Positions 48,901 through 58,536 of a DNA stretch of 64,000 bases are shown here, piece by piece. The notes under the pieces were generated by a model. It was not told where the DNA came from. It saw only the letters and a list, made by a program, of their open reading frames with translations, and did no database searches. The stretch's first letter is position 1. Each line of letters opens with the position of its first letter. Where the stretch lies: positions 11,563,501 through 11,627,500 of the forward strand of contig BSBM01000436.1 of NCBI GenBank assembly GCA_027924585.1, given 5' to 3'. The position numbers and the translations under genes are program-made. This DNA is from Larix kaempferi. Lineage: Eukaryota; Streptophyta; Pinopsida; Pinales; Pinaceae.

Positions 48901-50721
48901 GCCCATACCACACCTGAAAATGGTCTCACCATGGTTGAACAACCTGTTTGTGGTGCAACTACCTCATTCATTTCCTCAGTAGGGCCCAGACTTTACTCCG
49001 AGGCGTCGATAACCTCTACATTCCAGGCCATTCCACCACCGTCACCGGAGACCCACGTCGCTAACCTCTGCACCCTTTCACAAACACCCGGTAATCAACC
49101 CTCCTTGTTACCCAAACCACCATTGGTCCCTAGTCACATTGGGGTTACACCCATCCACACAATCCCCTTTCTATTTCCTCCTTCGGGTGTAGTAAGCGCC
49201 CCGGTTATGGCTACCCTTAGTCTACCCGGGTTAACATTGGGATTACCCGTGTGGTATATTTCGCCTCCAGTTCCACCGCCGACACCAAATGTCATCCTGC
49301 AACCAGTGCAACCCATTGTTACTTCTACCCAACCACCTCCCGGTATCACGACTCCTTCGTCGTCGATGAATCCCCCTCCATTCGTCAGGCCCACTGGGGG
49401 CAGAGGCCCACAACCATACACTGCGGTACCCCCACCCAAGGCAGTTAAACCTCCCCCCGTGTTTCGTGCTCCTCCCAAATGCTCGTTGTGTGATGAGTTA
49501 GGCCATCCAACTCATCAGTGTCCACAGTTACCTGCATTACAGGAACATATGCAAATGCTGGACGACGACCCCAACATCCCGGTTGTCAAACTCGATCCAA
49601 ACCCTATGCCTCGTGATAAATCACTGCGTACCAACCACCCATGTGCGATATGCGGTATTTACGGTCACTACTCCCACAACTGTCCTAACATCCCAGACTA
49701 CAGAGCAGCTCTCTACGAGATGAACAATTTGGACCTAGAGACGGCACCCCCTACTATCGAGGAGATCTACCCTCCCGCATCATCCTCATCTGGAGAGATT
49801 AACACCGTCTACATGATCTCTTCGACTACCACTACCTCATCACTCGATTTGACCACTCAACGCTCCCGCAATGATGAAGAGGTTCTCGAGACTCCTACTA
49901 CCTTTGATTATCCCAGGGAAGACATGCACCATCGTCCATACTTCCTCCCGGAAAAGACTTCATCCACCACCGCTACCCAATCCGTGGTTGAGTCCAAGGA
50001 TTTCCTTCCTACTAAAATCGACTGGTTAACGGATCCCATGGCCGATATTTCTTCCGTCATCCACATTGACATCTCTGACCCACTTGGTGCCCTTCATACC
50101 ATCACATTAGGAACCTCCCACAGCGAGCATGAGATCGGAGAATACCAACAACTGTTCCAAGAATTCACTGATGTCTTTACTTGGTCAGATACCGAAATGC
50201 CTGGCCTTGACCCCGCCATTTATATGATCTCCACTGGATACCCCTCTGTCCGGTCGGCCCCTTCCATTGATCCCTTTGACACACAGGTTGAACCCTTTCA
50301 AATCAACCAGGAAACCACATGTCCACAACATGGGGGCATGCCCAAAACCTTGCCTACTCATCATCACCGTGATCCTCGTCGGAGATACTGGGGGCATCCA
50401 CCCCACAAAGGGAATCCCCCATCATCATATCATCACTTCAGTATGCCACCACGACCCACAGCCTCATGGTATAACACCCCGCCAGCAGTTGCTCAATGCC
50501 CTATTGATCTCTCTATGAGACAACATCTGCACCACATTGACACCTCTGAGTTAGGGGGCATAATAGATTACCTCGACCCCGGGATAGGGGGCATGATCAA
50601 TCATTTTGAACCTTCCCCATCATCTCTATCTCAACACCTCAATGAGCCCATCGTTCAAACCAACACATATGTGATCCACAATCACAAACCCCATGCACAT
50701 AGCATGGGGGCAGGTCATTAA
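45979..50721 (+). CDS. Gag-protease polyprotein of element 1 with post-protease zinc knuckles
   Basis: One uninterrupted frame of 1,580 codons from the first ATG (45979); the frame is open from 45736 without an earlier ATG, so a non-AUG start is possible. In order: a Pro/Gly/Met-rich N-terminus with three 21-residue repeats, a retrotransposon Gag domain (about residues 215-370; KWYIEQPHG and FLQFFQLP), a Gln/Pro-rich linker, a zinc knuckle (about 618-631), an aspartic protease (IIDEGAST near 864, later LLGRNYMYAM), a Pro-rich linker, and two more zinc knuckles (about 1169-1182 and 1221-1235). Identity to element 2 then runs to about residue 1,414 (MPGLDPAI). The last 166 residues are unrelated to RT. 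It should form particles and process itself, but cannot copy or integrate. Confidence 0.9.
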   Translation: MSGTPVDPLYTLTIGQTSADPSAGVPSTATATPLGMPNMGNTPHSGMPSTGPPPVMGMPNMGVIPPSVSTNPIPGIPSAIPNPSVTPVALGSAIPGIPSAIPNPSVTHVALGSAIPGIPTAIPNPSVTQVALGSANPYQATPFGGHIPSIPSIPIGATGPLHHTTMARQVPVPVTTSASLPYMASLNLPDLARLTNDPIRHDPAWPHMPTKLPSDIPKFEGKAGEDPQNHIMSFHLWCSSNSIVDDSVRLRLLQRTFTGSAAKWYIEQPHGTHSTFTSLASTFLQFFQLPVLYDAGVEILLSCRQNTATHITDHIHDWRRRRSLCKIKLDDRIFLDWFLKSLLPLIAKDVASERPQSEEEAILKAQQFDLIYAQSCYLYTIIPDAPRGDSARGDTPGASHAADGIIGQITPQAKPFSMVSTMPAPDLSRATSSSGATTSYAPTNQTHHVHGPSCPQHCYGQAPSAYVPPTYYTHPTVQNPMQFQQQPMHYPQPVAPANLTPPPAQGYQQPQQATGPPPAPPAYYPPQPAPAPAAPQNPPNAQGHVYAQQHQPQYQNNQRNQGAQQNRGRGHNHGNNQQHQQGPPPPNPPQNNNAAPPNRNPDRNPKQPRNNNLRTNHPCSICGVYGHYTHSCPHLERARQLWTNDARRQGQAVPQPPPNPPPPQHQPLVLQNPFPNQGVVNTQLLAPPQGNVPPQQITYAAPDQPMFDSGTHHLLMMSTADANLQTRWNQYGSTSEAPPADKNTNVNPTDQTLRIPPASLDGASKAPRFPLCRINSNPNARAASNYNILDDLAQSPAAMSALEVLQNCPSQRKTLLSAIGAIDPNDSQLIAFDSDQSEPRLPSSLAFQVSVSVRNLVIHRCIIDEGASTCVMSTFVWQKLGSPTLQQSTTALRAYDGRSAQPLGLLANVPVQLAGKTMLIDIEVINAPLDYNLLLGRNYMYAMKAVASSVFRTMMFPHEGRVVKVDQLTYYDPKAHTTPENGLTMVEQPVCGATTSFISSVGPRLYSEASITSTFQAIPPPSPETHVANLCTLSQTPGNQPSLLPKPPLVPSHIGVTPIHTIPFLFPPSGVVSAPVMATLSLPGLTLGLPVWYISPPVPPPTPNVILQPVQPIVTSTQPPPGITTPSSSMNPPPFVRPTGGRGPQPYTAVPPPKAVKPPPVFRAPPKCSLCDELGHPTHQCPQLPALQEHMQMLDDDPNIPVVKLDPNPMPRDKSLRTNHPCAICGIYGHYSHNCPNIPDYRAALYEMNNLDLETAPPTIEEIYPPASSSSGEINTVYMISSTTTTSSLDLTTQRSRNDEEVLETPTTFDYPREDMHHRPYFLPEKTSSTTATQSVVESKDFLPTKIDWLTDPMADISSVIHIDISDPLGALHTITLGTSHSEHEIGEYQQLFQEFTDVFTWSDTEMPGLDPAIYMISTGYPSVRSAPSIDPFDTQVEPFQINQETTCPQHGGMPKTLPTHHHRDPRRRYWGHPPHKGNPPSSYHHFSMPPRPTASWYNTPPAVAQCPIDLSMRQHLHHIDTSELGGIIDYLDPGIGGMINHFEPSPSSLSQHLNEPIVQTNTYVIHNHKPHAHSMGAGH
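46195..46386 (+). repeat. 63-bp repeat, three copies, inside gag
   Basis: GGAATCCCTA recurs at 46201, 46264 and 46327, a 63-bp period encoding a 21-residue unit (GIPSAIPNPSVT followed by VALGSA). Differences are mostly silent or conservative. It expands the disordered N-terminus of Gag. Confidence 0.9.
50219..50721 (+). other. Segment replacing pol in element 1, with repeated GGGGGCA motifs
   Basis: Here the frame leaves similarity to element 2 and encodes a His/Pro-rich tail. The DNA holds five polypurine-tract-like GGGGGCA words near 50333, 50389, 50554, 50586 and 50705. The real tract before the 3' LTR is AGGGGGCAATC. This looks like sequence from a 3' non-coding region now read as protein. 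Confidence 0.6.
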
Positions 50722-50950
50722 CCCTGCTCACTTTTTCATATTCGTGATCTCAACCATTTTTGAGGTCATGTGTCACTTGTATATTTCAGTTGATTTGATA
50801 CACCTAGTATTTTTCCCCCCACGGGTCATCATTTCTCCCCACCACTGCATCCTTCGCTTGGTGGGATCACCTTTATTTGTAGCCATTTTTTAACCTAGTT
50901 CTTTCCTTTAACCATTCCGGAGTCCTTATGACCTCCATTTTTCGCACCAT
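50722..50950 (+). other. Start of the 3' non-coding region of element 1
   Basis: No protein and no repeat. Element 2 has a different, shorter sequence here; similarity between the two resumes at about 50,950. Confidence 0.5.
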
Positions 50951-50954
50951 TTGC

Positions 50955-51440
50955 ACTGCCGGATTCATATTTCCGTGCCCGTGATGATGCTTGAGATCAT
51001 TTCTCGCTCTCACCTTTAGATTTTCCGGGCATCTTTTCCACGCCCCCTCGTCACCTCGGTTTGCGTGCCACATCGGCCGTTCTCCATTTTAGACGTGCCT
51101 TATATAGCCAGATCCAGTTTTCCGCGCTCGTGATGATGCTTGAGATCATTCCTCGCTCTCACCTTTAGATTTTTCGGGCATTTTTTCCACGCCCCCTCGT
51201 CACCTCGGTTTGCGTGCCACATCGGCCGTTCTCCGTTTTCGACGTGCCTTATATAGCCGGATCCAGTTTTCCGCGCTCGTGATGATGCTTGAGATCATTT
51301 CTCACTCTCACCTTTAGATTTTTCGGGCATTTTTTCCACGCCCCCTCGTCACCTCGGTTTGCGTGCCACATCGGCCGTTCTCCGTTTTCGACAATCCTTA
51401 TGTCACCGGATCCAGTTTTCCGCACAGATGACGATGCTTG
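50955..51440 (+). repeat. 149-bp tandem repeat in the 3' region, just over three copies
   Basis: GTGATGATGC recurs at 50981, 51130, 51279 and (as ATGACGATGC) 51428, an exact 149-bp period. Each unit contains CTTGAGATCAT, TCGCTCTCACC and GTGCCACATCGGCCG. Element 2 has a related array at 62,110-62,460 with a 148-bp step, so the array predates their divergence. Confidence 0.9.
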
Positions 51441-51470
51441 AGACCTTTTCTCGCCCTCATCAATCCATTT

Positions 51471-51933
51471 TTGTTCGGTATAATTTTATCCCTTTTTCGG
51501 GCTGAGCAACCCCTTTTTACGAAAAAGGCACTTAGGGAGTTTCTGTTAAGCTCTTTTCTGACTCCTAAAACAATGAAAAGATCGCCGAGCAATCTTGCTT
51601 CCTTTCATGCTCGATAAACGTATCTGAAAGGGCGTCTACCTGGTATAAGTTTACCCCTTTTCCGGACCTTGTAGACTAATTACGAAAAAGGTAGACGCTA
51701 GTCACATCGGCTAGAAGAGTTCTCCATCCGCATCATTTTATGCTTTTTCGGGCCTTGGAGACTAAACTTACGAAAAAGAAACACCAATAGAGTCCACTTA
51801 CCGTTTTCAGACTCTCTAAACATTAAAGCAACCATGAGCATGCGCCGTCCTGGGCTCACAAAATCCACAGGACCGTACCATTTCAGAGCATACTTTTATC
51901 CCTTCTTGGAGCTCATTAAAACCACGAAGAAGG
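51471..51933 (+). other. Array of H-type pseudoknots in the 3' region of element 1
   Basis: Successive pairs of interleaved stems (a, b, a', b'). (1) 51471-51478 with 51502-51509, and 51491-51499 with 51520-51528. (2) 51532-51540 with 51561-51568, and 51552-51558 with 51575-51581. (3) 51586-51591 with 51608-51613, and 51602-51607 with 51625-51630. (4) 51634-51639 with 51671-51676, and 51656-51664 with 51683-51691. (5) 51721-51726 with 51756-51761, and 51743-51750 with 51771-51778. (6) 51789-51794 with 51810-51815, second stem weak. (7) 51835-51839 with 51854-51858, and 51847-51851 with 51869-51873. (8) 51901-51907 with 51927-51933, first stem only four pairs. All are described as RNA of the element's plus strand. 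Confidence 0.7.
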
Positions 51934-51939
51934 AATCAA

Positions 51940-53113
51940 TGGTGCCTCTTGGTGCTACAACACATCACGTCTACTCACATAGCAGCTTCCCCATTTTGGT
52001 CGCCTTTGTTCAGAGTATTCTGTAGTATGTCACCTTGACAATTCCTCGACGGCACCTATCAGCTCGTCCTCCCCCCCCCAGAGTCAATATATACCATTCA
52101 GTCAAAGCAATGATCCCCACACCTACAAGTCAGTTCCCTACGCTGCCAGGTCAACCATGTCATCATGCTCTTAACAAAGGAAGTTTGAGTCTACCCATTT
52201 TTTGACCCAGTTATTTCCCATCCCCCCAAGTATGTCAGTCCTACCAGCAGTACTACATCACTTCAGTTCTACACCTCGTGCTCCTATCAAGGAAACATCA
52301 TTGCCTTCTTAGTTGCTGGTCCCCCTCTGTCGACGACAACCACATTGATCCCAGAGGATAGACCTAGAGATCCCTGTGTCTTGGACTCATTACCATCTAT
52401 GATGAGTGCCTACGAATCATTTCGAGAGGAATCCTCAGTGCCTCTCCGAATGGTTGTTTCTCACATGCTCGACTTCAACATCTTGATCGCATCGTTGAGA
52501 CTCGCACAGGGTATTGGTACGTTCAGTTATGAGTCGAAGACCCCGGATACCACCTGACTCCTCCACATTTGAGAGTCTACCTATGGATACAACCAGTTAC
52601 ATTTTTCTATAGATATCCGGGTTGCGTATGACGACAGTATTCAGATGTACCCCAGTTTCATACTCCCTTGAGTATACAGTTACATTATTTCTCAGAGATG
52701 ACTCATAGTCTTTGAGTCCCTGCAGATGTTGGACACCTTCAGTTTCAGCAGTTCCACAGTTATTCCTGTGTATCAGTTATTGAGATCAGTCATGATCATG
52801 AGTATATCCCACAATAATGTCCCCTCTGGACCATTATGATGTACCAGTATATTTCTTTACGTATTAGATCCCCCTTCTTGGGACTAATTGTTTTGTATAT
52901 GTCTTGATACGAGCATGGGAATGCCCGCCTCGTCCTTTATCAGAGATTATCCCTCATTCATATTGAGGCCATGTAATATTTTTTGTTTTTGCAGCTTCCA
53001 AGGGCCGTGGCTCCAGTCTCCAACTGGTCTCTTCTCTCCCCTAAACCCCAGAAAAAAGGACAAAAGAACTATGATGTCTATCGGCCATACGATGAGCTCC
53101 TGCCCTCACACAT
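51940..53113 (+). other. Remaining 3' non-coding region of element 1
   Basis: No recognisable protein. Similarity to element 2 is clear, for example CTGTCGACGACA at 52328 and 63551. This allows the missing 3' LTR of element 2 to be placed near 64,350. Confidence 0.7.
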
Positions 53114-53125
53114 CAGGGGGCAATC
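53114..53125 (+). other. Polypurine tract of element 1
   Basis: CAGGGGGCAATC directly precedes the 3' LTR. The run AGGGGG is the expected primer site for plus-strand DNA synthesis. Confidence 0.75.
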
Positions 53126-53852
53126 TGTTAACACCTAAAAAGTGCTCACTAGCTCATTCCCTTACTCACATGACCCATTTGTCCACTTTTCCACCATCTG
53201 AGCCTCTGAAACCAACAAAAGGTCACCAAAAGACCTTAGTACACCCCTTTTTCCATTAAAAAAGATTATTTTTCCAATAAAATCATAAAAAACCCTAAAA
53301 AAGGGTCCAAATTCCCAAAAATATTAAAAAGGGAATTAAAATATTATTTTTATTCAAAAAAGGAAAAAGGAGGGAAAAGTACCTAAACCATGTTGGTCAA
53401 TACCATTTGGTTTCCACAAAACCACAAATGGTATCTCCCACCACCAAAACCTATAAAAAGGTGGTAGGGGCTCCTCATTTCACATCCTTCCATTATCTCA
53501 TCCTTATGCTGCTGAAATCTCCCCTGAGCACTTTTAGCCATTGAAGCAACCTTGGAGAAAGAGACCTATTGGAGTTTGGAGCTACTCATCTTGGGAGTTG
53601 CTCAACATCAACCTTCACCATTGAAGGTAATATCGCAAGCACTTGCTTGCCCCCCACTTTTCAATACAAAAAATTATTTCTTATGTTTCTTGTTCTTGAT
53701 TTTTGAAAGATTTAAATTATTTGTTTAGATTCTTGCTTAGATCCATGAAAAGTATTGTTTATTTAGTTTATTGTTTTTATTTCTATTGAAACTGCTACTA
53801 CTAGTTAGTAGGTGCCCATAGCACTAAGCTTGGTTGCAAAACCGAGCCAACA
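53126..53852 (+). repeat. 3' LTR of element 1
   Basis: 727 bp, TGTTAACACC to CCAACA, two substitutions relative to the 5' LTR. It is followed by the CTGCC target duplication at 53853-53857. Confidence 0.95.
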
Positions 53853-54999
53853 CTGCCATATGGCAGGCCAAGACTGAGGTCTTTCAAAAAACCTCAGTAC
53901 ACCTTGAGTGCATGGAGTTTGGAGAATGGACTCAAGAGAAAATAATGACTACTCCAAGCAAAAAGACAGGTCCTAGGATCGTGATTGTATACACAAATAG
54001 AAGGAGAGAAAATACAAAGCAAGGATGAAGTTTAAAAAAAAATCAGAGGTAATACAAATTTGGTTTGTGTGACTCAAAAAAAGAATGCATGTTGATAGGG
54101 GGAGCAGTATGGTCAGCAAAGAAAAAAAAATCAAGTAAAACAACGTTATGATGTTTAGGACTGCTACTGATGGATGCTTACCTTTTATGAATTTACTAGA
54201 TACATCTATTATAGCAGCATTAAGGGAAGAATTGACTAAGCTGAGATAGTTAGTAAGTGGACGTAATATGCCCGCTCAAGTGATTAAATGTCCAACCATG
54301 CCAGCAAGGAATTTCCGCAGGCCTTAAAGAACATGTCCTCAGCTCTAATATGGAAGGTTAAAATGCACGCAAAGTGAACGTGCGCAGGAGATAACATTTC
54401 TGCAAGCATCATCATCATCGTCCACTCCTGAACTCCAGTGACCACTGCTATGTGCCTGCACACCGGTATTCTACCTTGTTGGTGCTCTGTTACACATCCC
54501 GAGGTCTACTCCAACCCCCGAGAAACTTTTCCTATGTCCGTTGAATCCTCCAAATCCTGCAGACCTACAATTGTCAGTGACCTTTGTTGTGTTGCACAAT
54601 CAATGACAAAGGGGGAGATTGATGAGAAAGGTTGTCATTGATGACTAATCATTAATGATAAAGGTAAGATAAAGGATGATGATATGACAAGAAGTGACAA
54701 ATATTGATGGCATGGATTGATATGGGCGTTGTAAGACCAAATGGGTCAAATGAACCATTCTGTGGTCATTTGTGGTTTGATGGGGCCATGGAACCCTTGG
54801 TGATGGTCCATGATACCAATTAACGATGGGATTGAAGTCCATGGAAAACATCTAGATTCATCTTGATTGAAAGTCATATGATAACCTTGAAAGAGTCCTA
54901 GAAACTCTTGCATATGGTGCCATTGGGTTAGTGTGACATTGTGTCCATCAAGATAAATCAAGGGTCAACGAAAAATCTAACCACAAGTCAACACACAAA

Positions 55000-55160
55000 C
55001 ATGGCTAACCACAAACATAACAGAACAAGTGGGATAACAACAAATTCAACATAACATAACAAGTGCGGTAACCATAAACATAACATAACTAGTGGGCTAA
55101 CCACAAAGTCAACATAACATAACAAGTGGGATAACCACAAATTCAACATAACATAACAAG
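55000..55160. repeat. 29-34 bp tandem repeat
   Basis: Units of the type GTGGGATAACCACAAA..CAACATAACATAACAA start at 55029, 55063, 55092 and 55126. It is an AT-rich minisatellite. Confidence 0.8.
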
Positions 55161-55382
55161 ACTCTCTCTCAAAGATATGTGGTCCACATATGTGCCATGC
55201 AACAACTGAAATTTTATCATCACTATATAGGAAGGGTTCAACTTGGAAGATGTGATCCTCTCATCCTCATTTAGGTTCTGTCGGAATCCGACTTTCAAAA
55301 TACCCAACCAACGGGAAATCAAACATGGAAGCACACTTGCATCAACAAAATTAGTGAACCAATATAGCACAATTGTAACATT

Positions 55383-55542
55383 AAAACATAATTTTCATCT
55401 CTTTCAACTACTCCATTAAAACACAATGTTCATCTCTTTCAACTAATCCATCAAAACATAATGTTCATCTCTTTCAACCTTAATACTCCCAAGGGCCAAG
55501 AGATCCTTGTGTTAAAGTTGAAAGAGATGAAAATTATGTGTT
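55383..55542. repeat. 35-bp tandem triplet followed by an inverted copy
   Basis: AAAACATAATTTTCATCTCT and its variants begin at 55383, 55418 and 55453, each continuing TTCAAC. The reverse complement occurs at 55517-55542, so the transcript could fold into alternative hairpins of about 25 bp. Confidence 0.8.
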
Positions 55543-56524
55543 GAAATGGAGCACCCATGAATGAAGTGTTGTACATTGATGAAGAGTGTGGGAACCTTAG
55601 TGTTTATATATACAAATTCCTTAGCACCTGAAAAATTAGAAACCAATAACAAGGAATCATACTACCACCTACCAAGACATACCATGCTGCAAGACTACCA
55701 TTAAATATTGTATGCGCCATTAAAGAACAAAAAACACAGCATCTGTTTCTGAGAATCGATCCGTGATTGAATTTCAAAGCTTTGTAAGATATTTTATGAA
55801 GAAACAGAGTTGTTTTCGTGTATATGTATATGTTGTGTTTGAATAGACGAATTGTTGTAAGGAAATTTTGATTTCTTACTAGGTATGTGAATTTCTAATT
55901 AAATGCCTGAAATTTATGCAAGTATTGTTTAACAATACAAATACACAAAGAATATGTATCTAAATCATTTACATACTTCACGGGTATAGTCTGATTGGGG
56001 TGAATTCATGTTTAAATCCTAATACATGCTCGAATAAGATGATTTCTATAAGAAATGGGTAGAAGATTCATGTGCAGAGCGCAGAGGTCCACTGCATTTC
56101 CCAGGGCCTACATCACTACACTGCCAGGGTTAATGGGATTACCGAATTCAGTGGGCCCTTTGTTATCCTCTGGACTGTCGTTGGATTTCCTCCCTTGGGA
56201 ACACCCGTATCCTTTCGATTGGTATCCCCTCCTCCTCGATTTACCACTGCTCTGCTCATCAAATTACCAGTGCTCTGGATGCTGCTAATGAACTAGTGTG
56301 CAGGAGTGAACTTATTCTTTGTTGTTTTGATATGGATGCTACTAATGATCTAGTCTATGGGAGTCTTTTCCTTCTATGTTTTTTTGTATTTTTATTTGCA
56401 TATTTTATATTTTGTGTTTTGTTTTGTTTTTTTATTTGCATATTTATTTTTTTGTTTAGTTTATTTTGGGTTTTTTTTATTTGCATATTTTATATTTTGT
56501 TTCATTTTAAATTAATTTGATTTA

Positions 56525-56585
56525 ATCATCTTCATCATCATATTCGTCATCATCATCATCATCATCATCATCATCTTCATCATCA
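56525..56585. repeat. (TCA)n microsatellite
   Basis: A short run of TCATCATC with a few TTC and TCG interruptions, the same motif as the larger array at 56,963. Confidence 0.85.
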
Positions 56586-56962
56586 CAATATTAGGGGGAT
56601 CCTAGTAAATGAAGACGTCTACATGATAGGGGGAGCAACCAGTTGAGTGAAAAATTAAGGATTGCTCCTAACACCCATTCCAAGGACTAATCTAACAATT
56701 CAATATGATCCGAGGAAGTAGTCAAAACAAAATACAACTTTTTGGGCCCTGTGAAGCCTCTTGTTCTTATATTTGTGCACATGAAGAATCAAGACTTATG
56801 GTCCTAGTCCGGTGTCTTAAAAGAGGAAGATCCTAACTGAGCAATTTGGTAGTTCTATAAAGTGCATTCTTTATAGGAGTGAATAATCACTTATAACCAT
56901 TCTATTATAATGTTTTCAAAGATCATAAGACTTTAGTGAATACCAAGGTAAATATCTTGTCA

Positions 56963-57045
56963 TCACATATTCATCATCATCATCATCTTCATCATCTTCA
57001 TTATCCTCATCCTAGTCATCATCGCCATGATCATCCTCATCCTAG

Positions 57046-57079
<34 letters not shown>

Positions 57080-57350
57080 CATCATCATCGTCGTCCTCAT
57101 CCTCATCCTCATACTCATCATCATCATCGTTGTCCTCGTCATCACCACCACCATCATTGATCATCATCATCATCATCATCATCATCGGCATCTCCCTCTT
57201 CCTAATCAACATCTTGATCATCGTAATCATCATCATATTCATCATGATCATCATCTTCATAACCACTACCATCATCAATCATCACCGTCATCATCATCAT
57301 CGTCGTCATCCTCATCATCATCATCAACATCATCATCATCGTTGTTGTCC

Positions 57351-57382
<32 letters not shown>

Positions 57383-57460
57383 GTCATCATCATCATCATC
57401 ATCCTCATCCTCATCCTCATCCTCATCCCCATCCTCATCATCATCATCACCATCCATATG
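56963..57460. repeat. Long interrupted (ATC)n microsatellite
   Basis: About 500 bp of ATC/CTC/GTC trinucleotides. All frames stay open through it on both strands, giving runs of His, Ser, Ile, Met or Asp. These are artefacts of the repeat. Confidence 0.95.
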
Positions 57461-57798
57461 TGGCTCTTACAATCCAATCCAATGCTAATATTTTCCTCCA
57501 AAATGTGTACCAATGAAACATAGGTCTCATTTGTCTTCATAAAGAGTACATATTTCCCAAGCAACGTTGTCTGTAAGGAAGCATGAATTTTACAAACACT
57601 CAAACATAGATATTTTGTCCTCGTTTTCATCTCCATAAGAACCTTCTTAAAGCCATTTCCATTTTTTAATTATGATGATAAAGGTAAAAGGAAAAAATGG
57701 TTAGTTGATAGGTCCTATCAAAGATGCTAAGTTTACTTTCTAGAGATATATGTCCACAAGATTCCTTTTTTAATTTACTTTCAATCTTACTTAATAAT

Positions 57799-58522
57799 TG
57801 TTAACACCCAAAAAGTGTTCACTACCTCATTACCACATTATATGGCTCATTTGTCCATTTTCCTACCATTTTTCCCTTAAAATCCCAAAAAATCCCATTA
57901 AAAAGCCTCCAAAAGGCCTAAAATGCCTCCAAAAGGCCACAAAACCATCAAAATAGCCTAAAAAAGGCTAAAAAACCCCCTTTTCCTCCAAAAATAGCAA
58001 AAATCCCCTAAAAAGGGAATAAAAAATATAAAATAATAAGGAAAAGGAGGAAAAAACCCTATACAGCTGCCTAAAACCATGTGTTTCCCAAAACCATGGG
58101 TCAACACTCCACCACCAAAAAACTATAAATAGGTGATGGAGATCCCTTATTTCATATCCACAATCACAAGCACCCTTACTCTGCCAAAATCTCTCTCGAA
58201 ACCCTAGTTCACCTTTGAACTATTTTCACCTTGAGAGCCACCTTTGGCCCATCCCCAACATTGGAGAAGGAGAAAGGAGCATTCAGAAGCTTGGAGCATC
58301 CTCTTGGACACTGCAAAGGGCTTCACCAACCTTGACACTCAAGGTAACATTAATATAAAACCATTTTTTACATCTTTTATTTATGTCTCATGCAATGTTT
58401 AGAGTAGTTTGTTAATTGTTGTTTTAGCTTAATCATTTAATCATTATTGAACTGCTACTAAGGAGTCCATTCTCCTTAGTAGGTGCTCATTGGCACAAGC
58501 TAGGGGTAAAACCCTAGCTACA
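57799..58522 (+). repeat. 5' LTR of element 2
   Basis: TGTTAACACCCAAAAAGTG to CTAGCTACA, 724 bp, with TATAAATAG at 58124-58132. It is alignable with the element 1 LTR at its ends and around the TATA box but clearly diverged, so the two belong to different subfamilies. Confidence 0.85.
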
Positions 58523-58526
58523 GTTT

Positions 58527-58536
58527 TGGCGACTCC
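58527..58536 (+). other. Truncated tRNA-Arg primer-binding site
   Basis: Only the first ten bases of the primer site (TGGCGACTCC) remain. The next bases come from the region before the post-protease zinc knuckles. Ten pairs with the tRNA might or might not still prime. Confidence 0.75.

Larger units (their letters stand above)
43106..53852 (+). mobile_element. Element 1: young, complete LTR retrotransposon with gag-protease but no pol
   Basis: A 10,747-bp Ty3/gypsy-type element with two 727-bp LTRs, tRNA-Arg primer site, long leader, a single gag-protease frame, a long structured 3' non-coding region and a polypurine tract. The zinc-knuckle text and the start of the pol-like segment match element 2, whose RT and integrase resemble the Tat/Ogre side of plant Ty3/gypsy. 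The LTRs differ at two of 727 sites (43689/53709 T/G and 43704/53724 C/T), so insertion was recent. No RT, RNase H or integrase is encoded, so proteins from a relative must have copied and inserted it. It is a non-autonomous but Gag-coding element. Confidence 0.95.
53858..57798. other. Gene-less interval between the two elements
   Basis: No recognisable gene. GATAGGGGGAGCA words at 54,094 and 56,624 and AAAGGGGGAGATTG at 54,609 look like polypurine tracts of old Ty1/copia elements, but no copia protein was recognised. Small repeats within are listed separately. Confidence 0.5.

Noticed and set aside
54438-56520. Polypurine-tract-like GGGGGAG sites as proof of a Ty1/copia element
   Set aside because: No copia protein motif or LTR pair could be found around them, so they are noted only as hints.
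56936-57520. Poly-His, poly-Ser, poly-Ile, poly-Met and poly-Asp frames
   Set aside because: All are readings of the interrupted ATC microsatellite.
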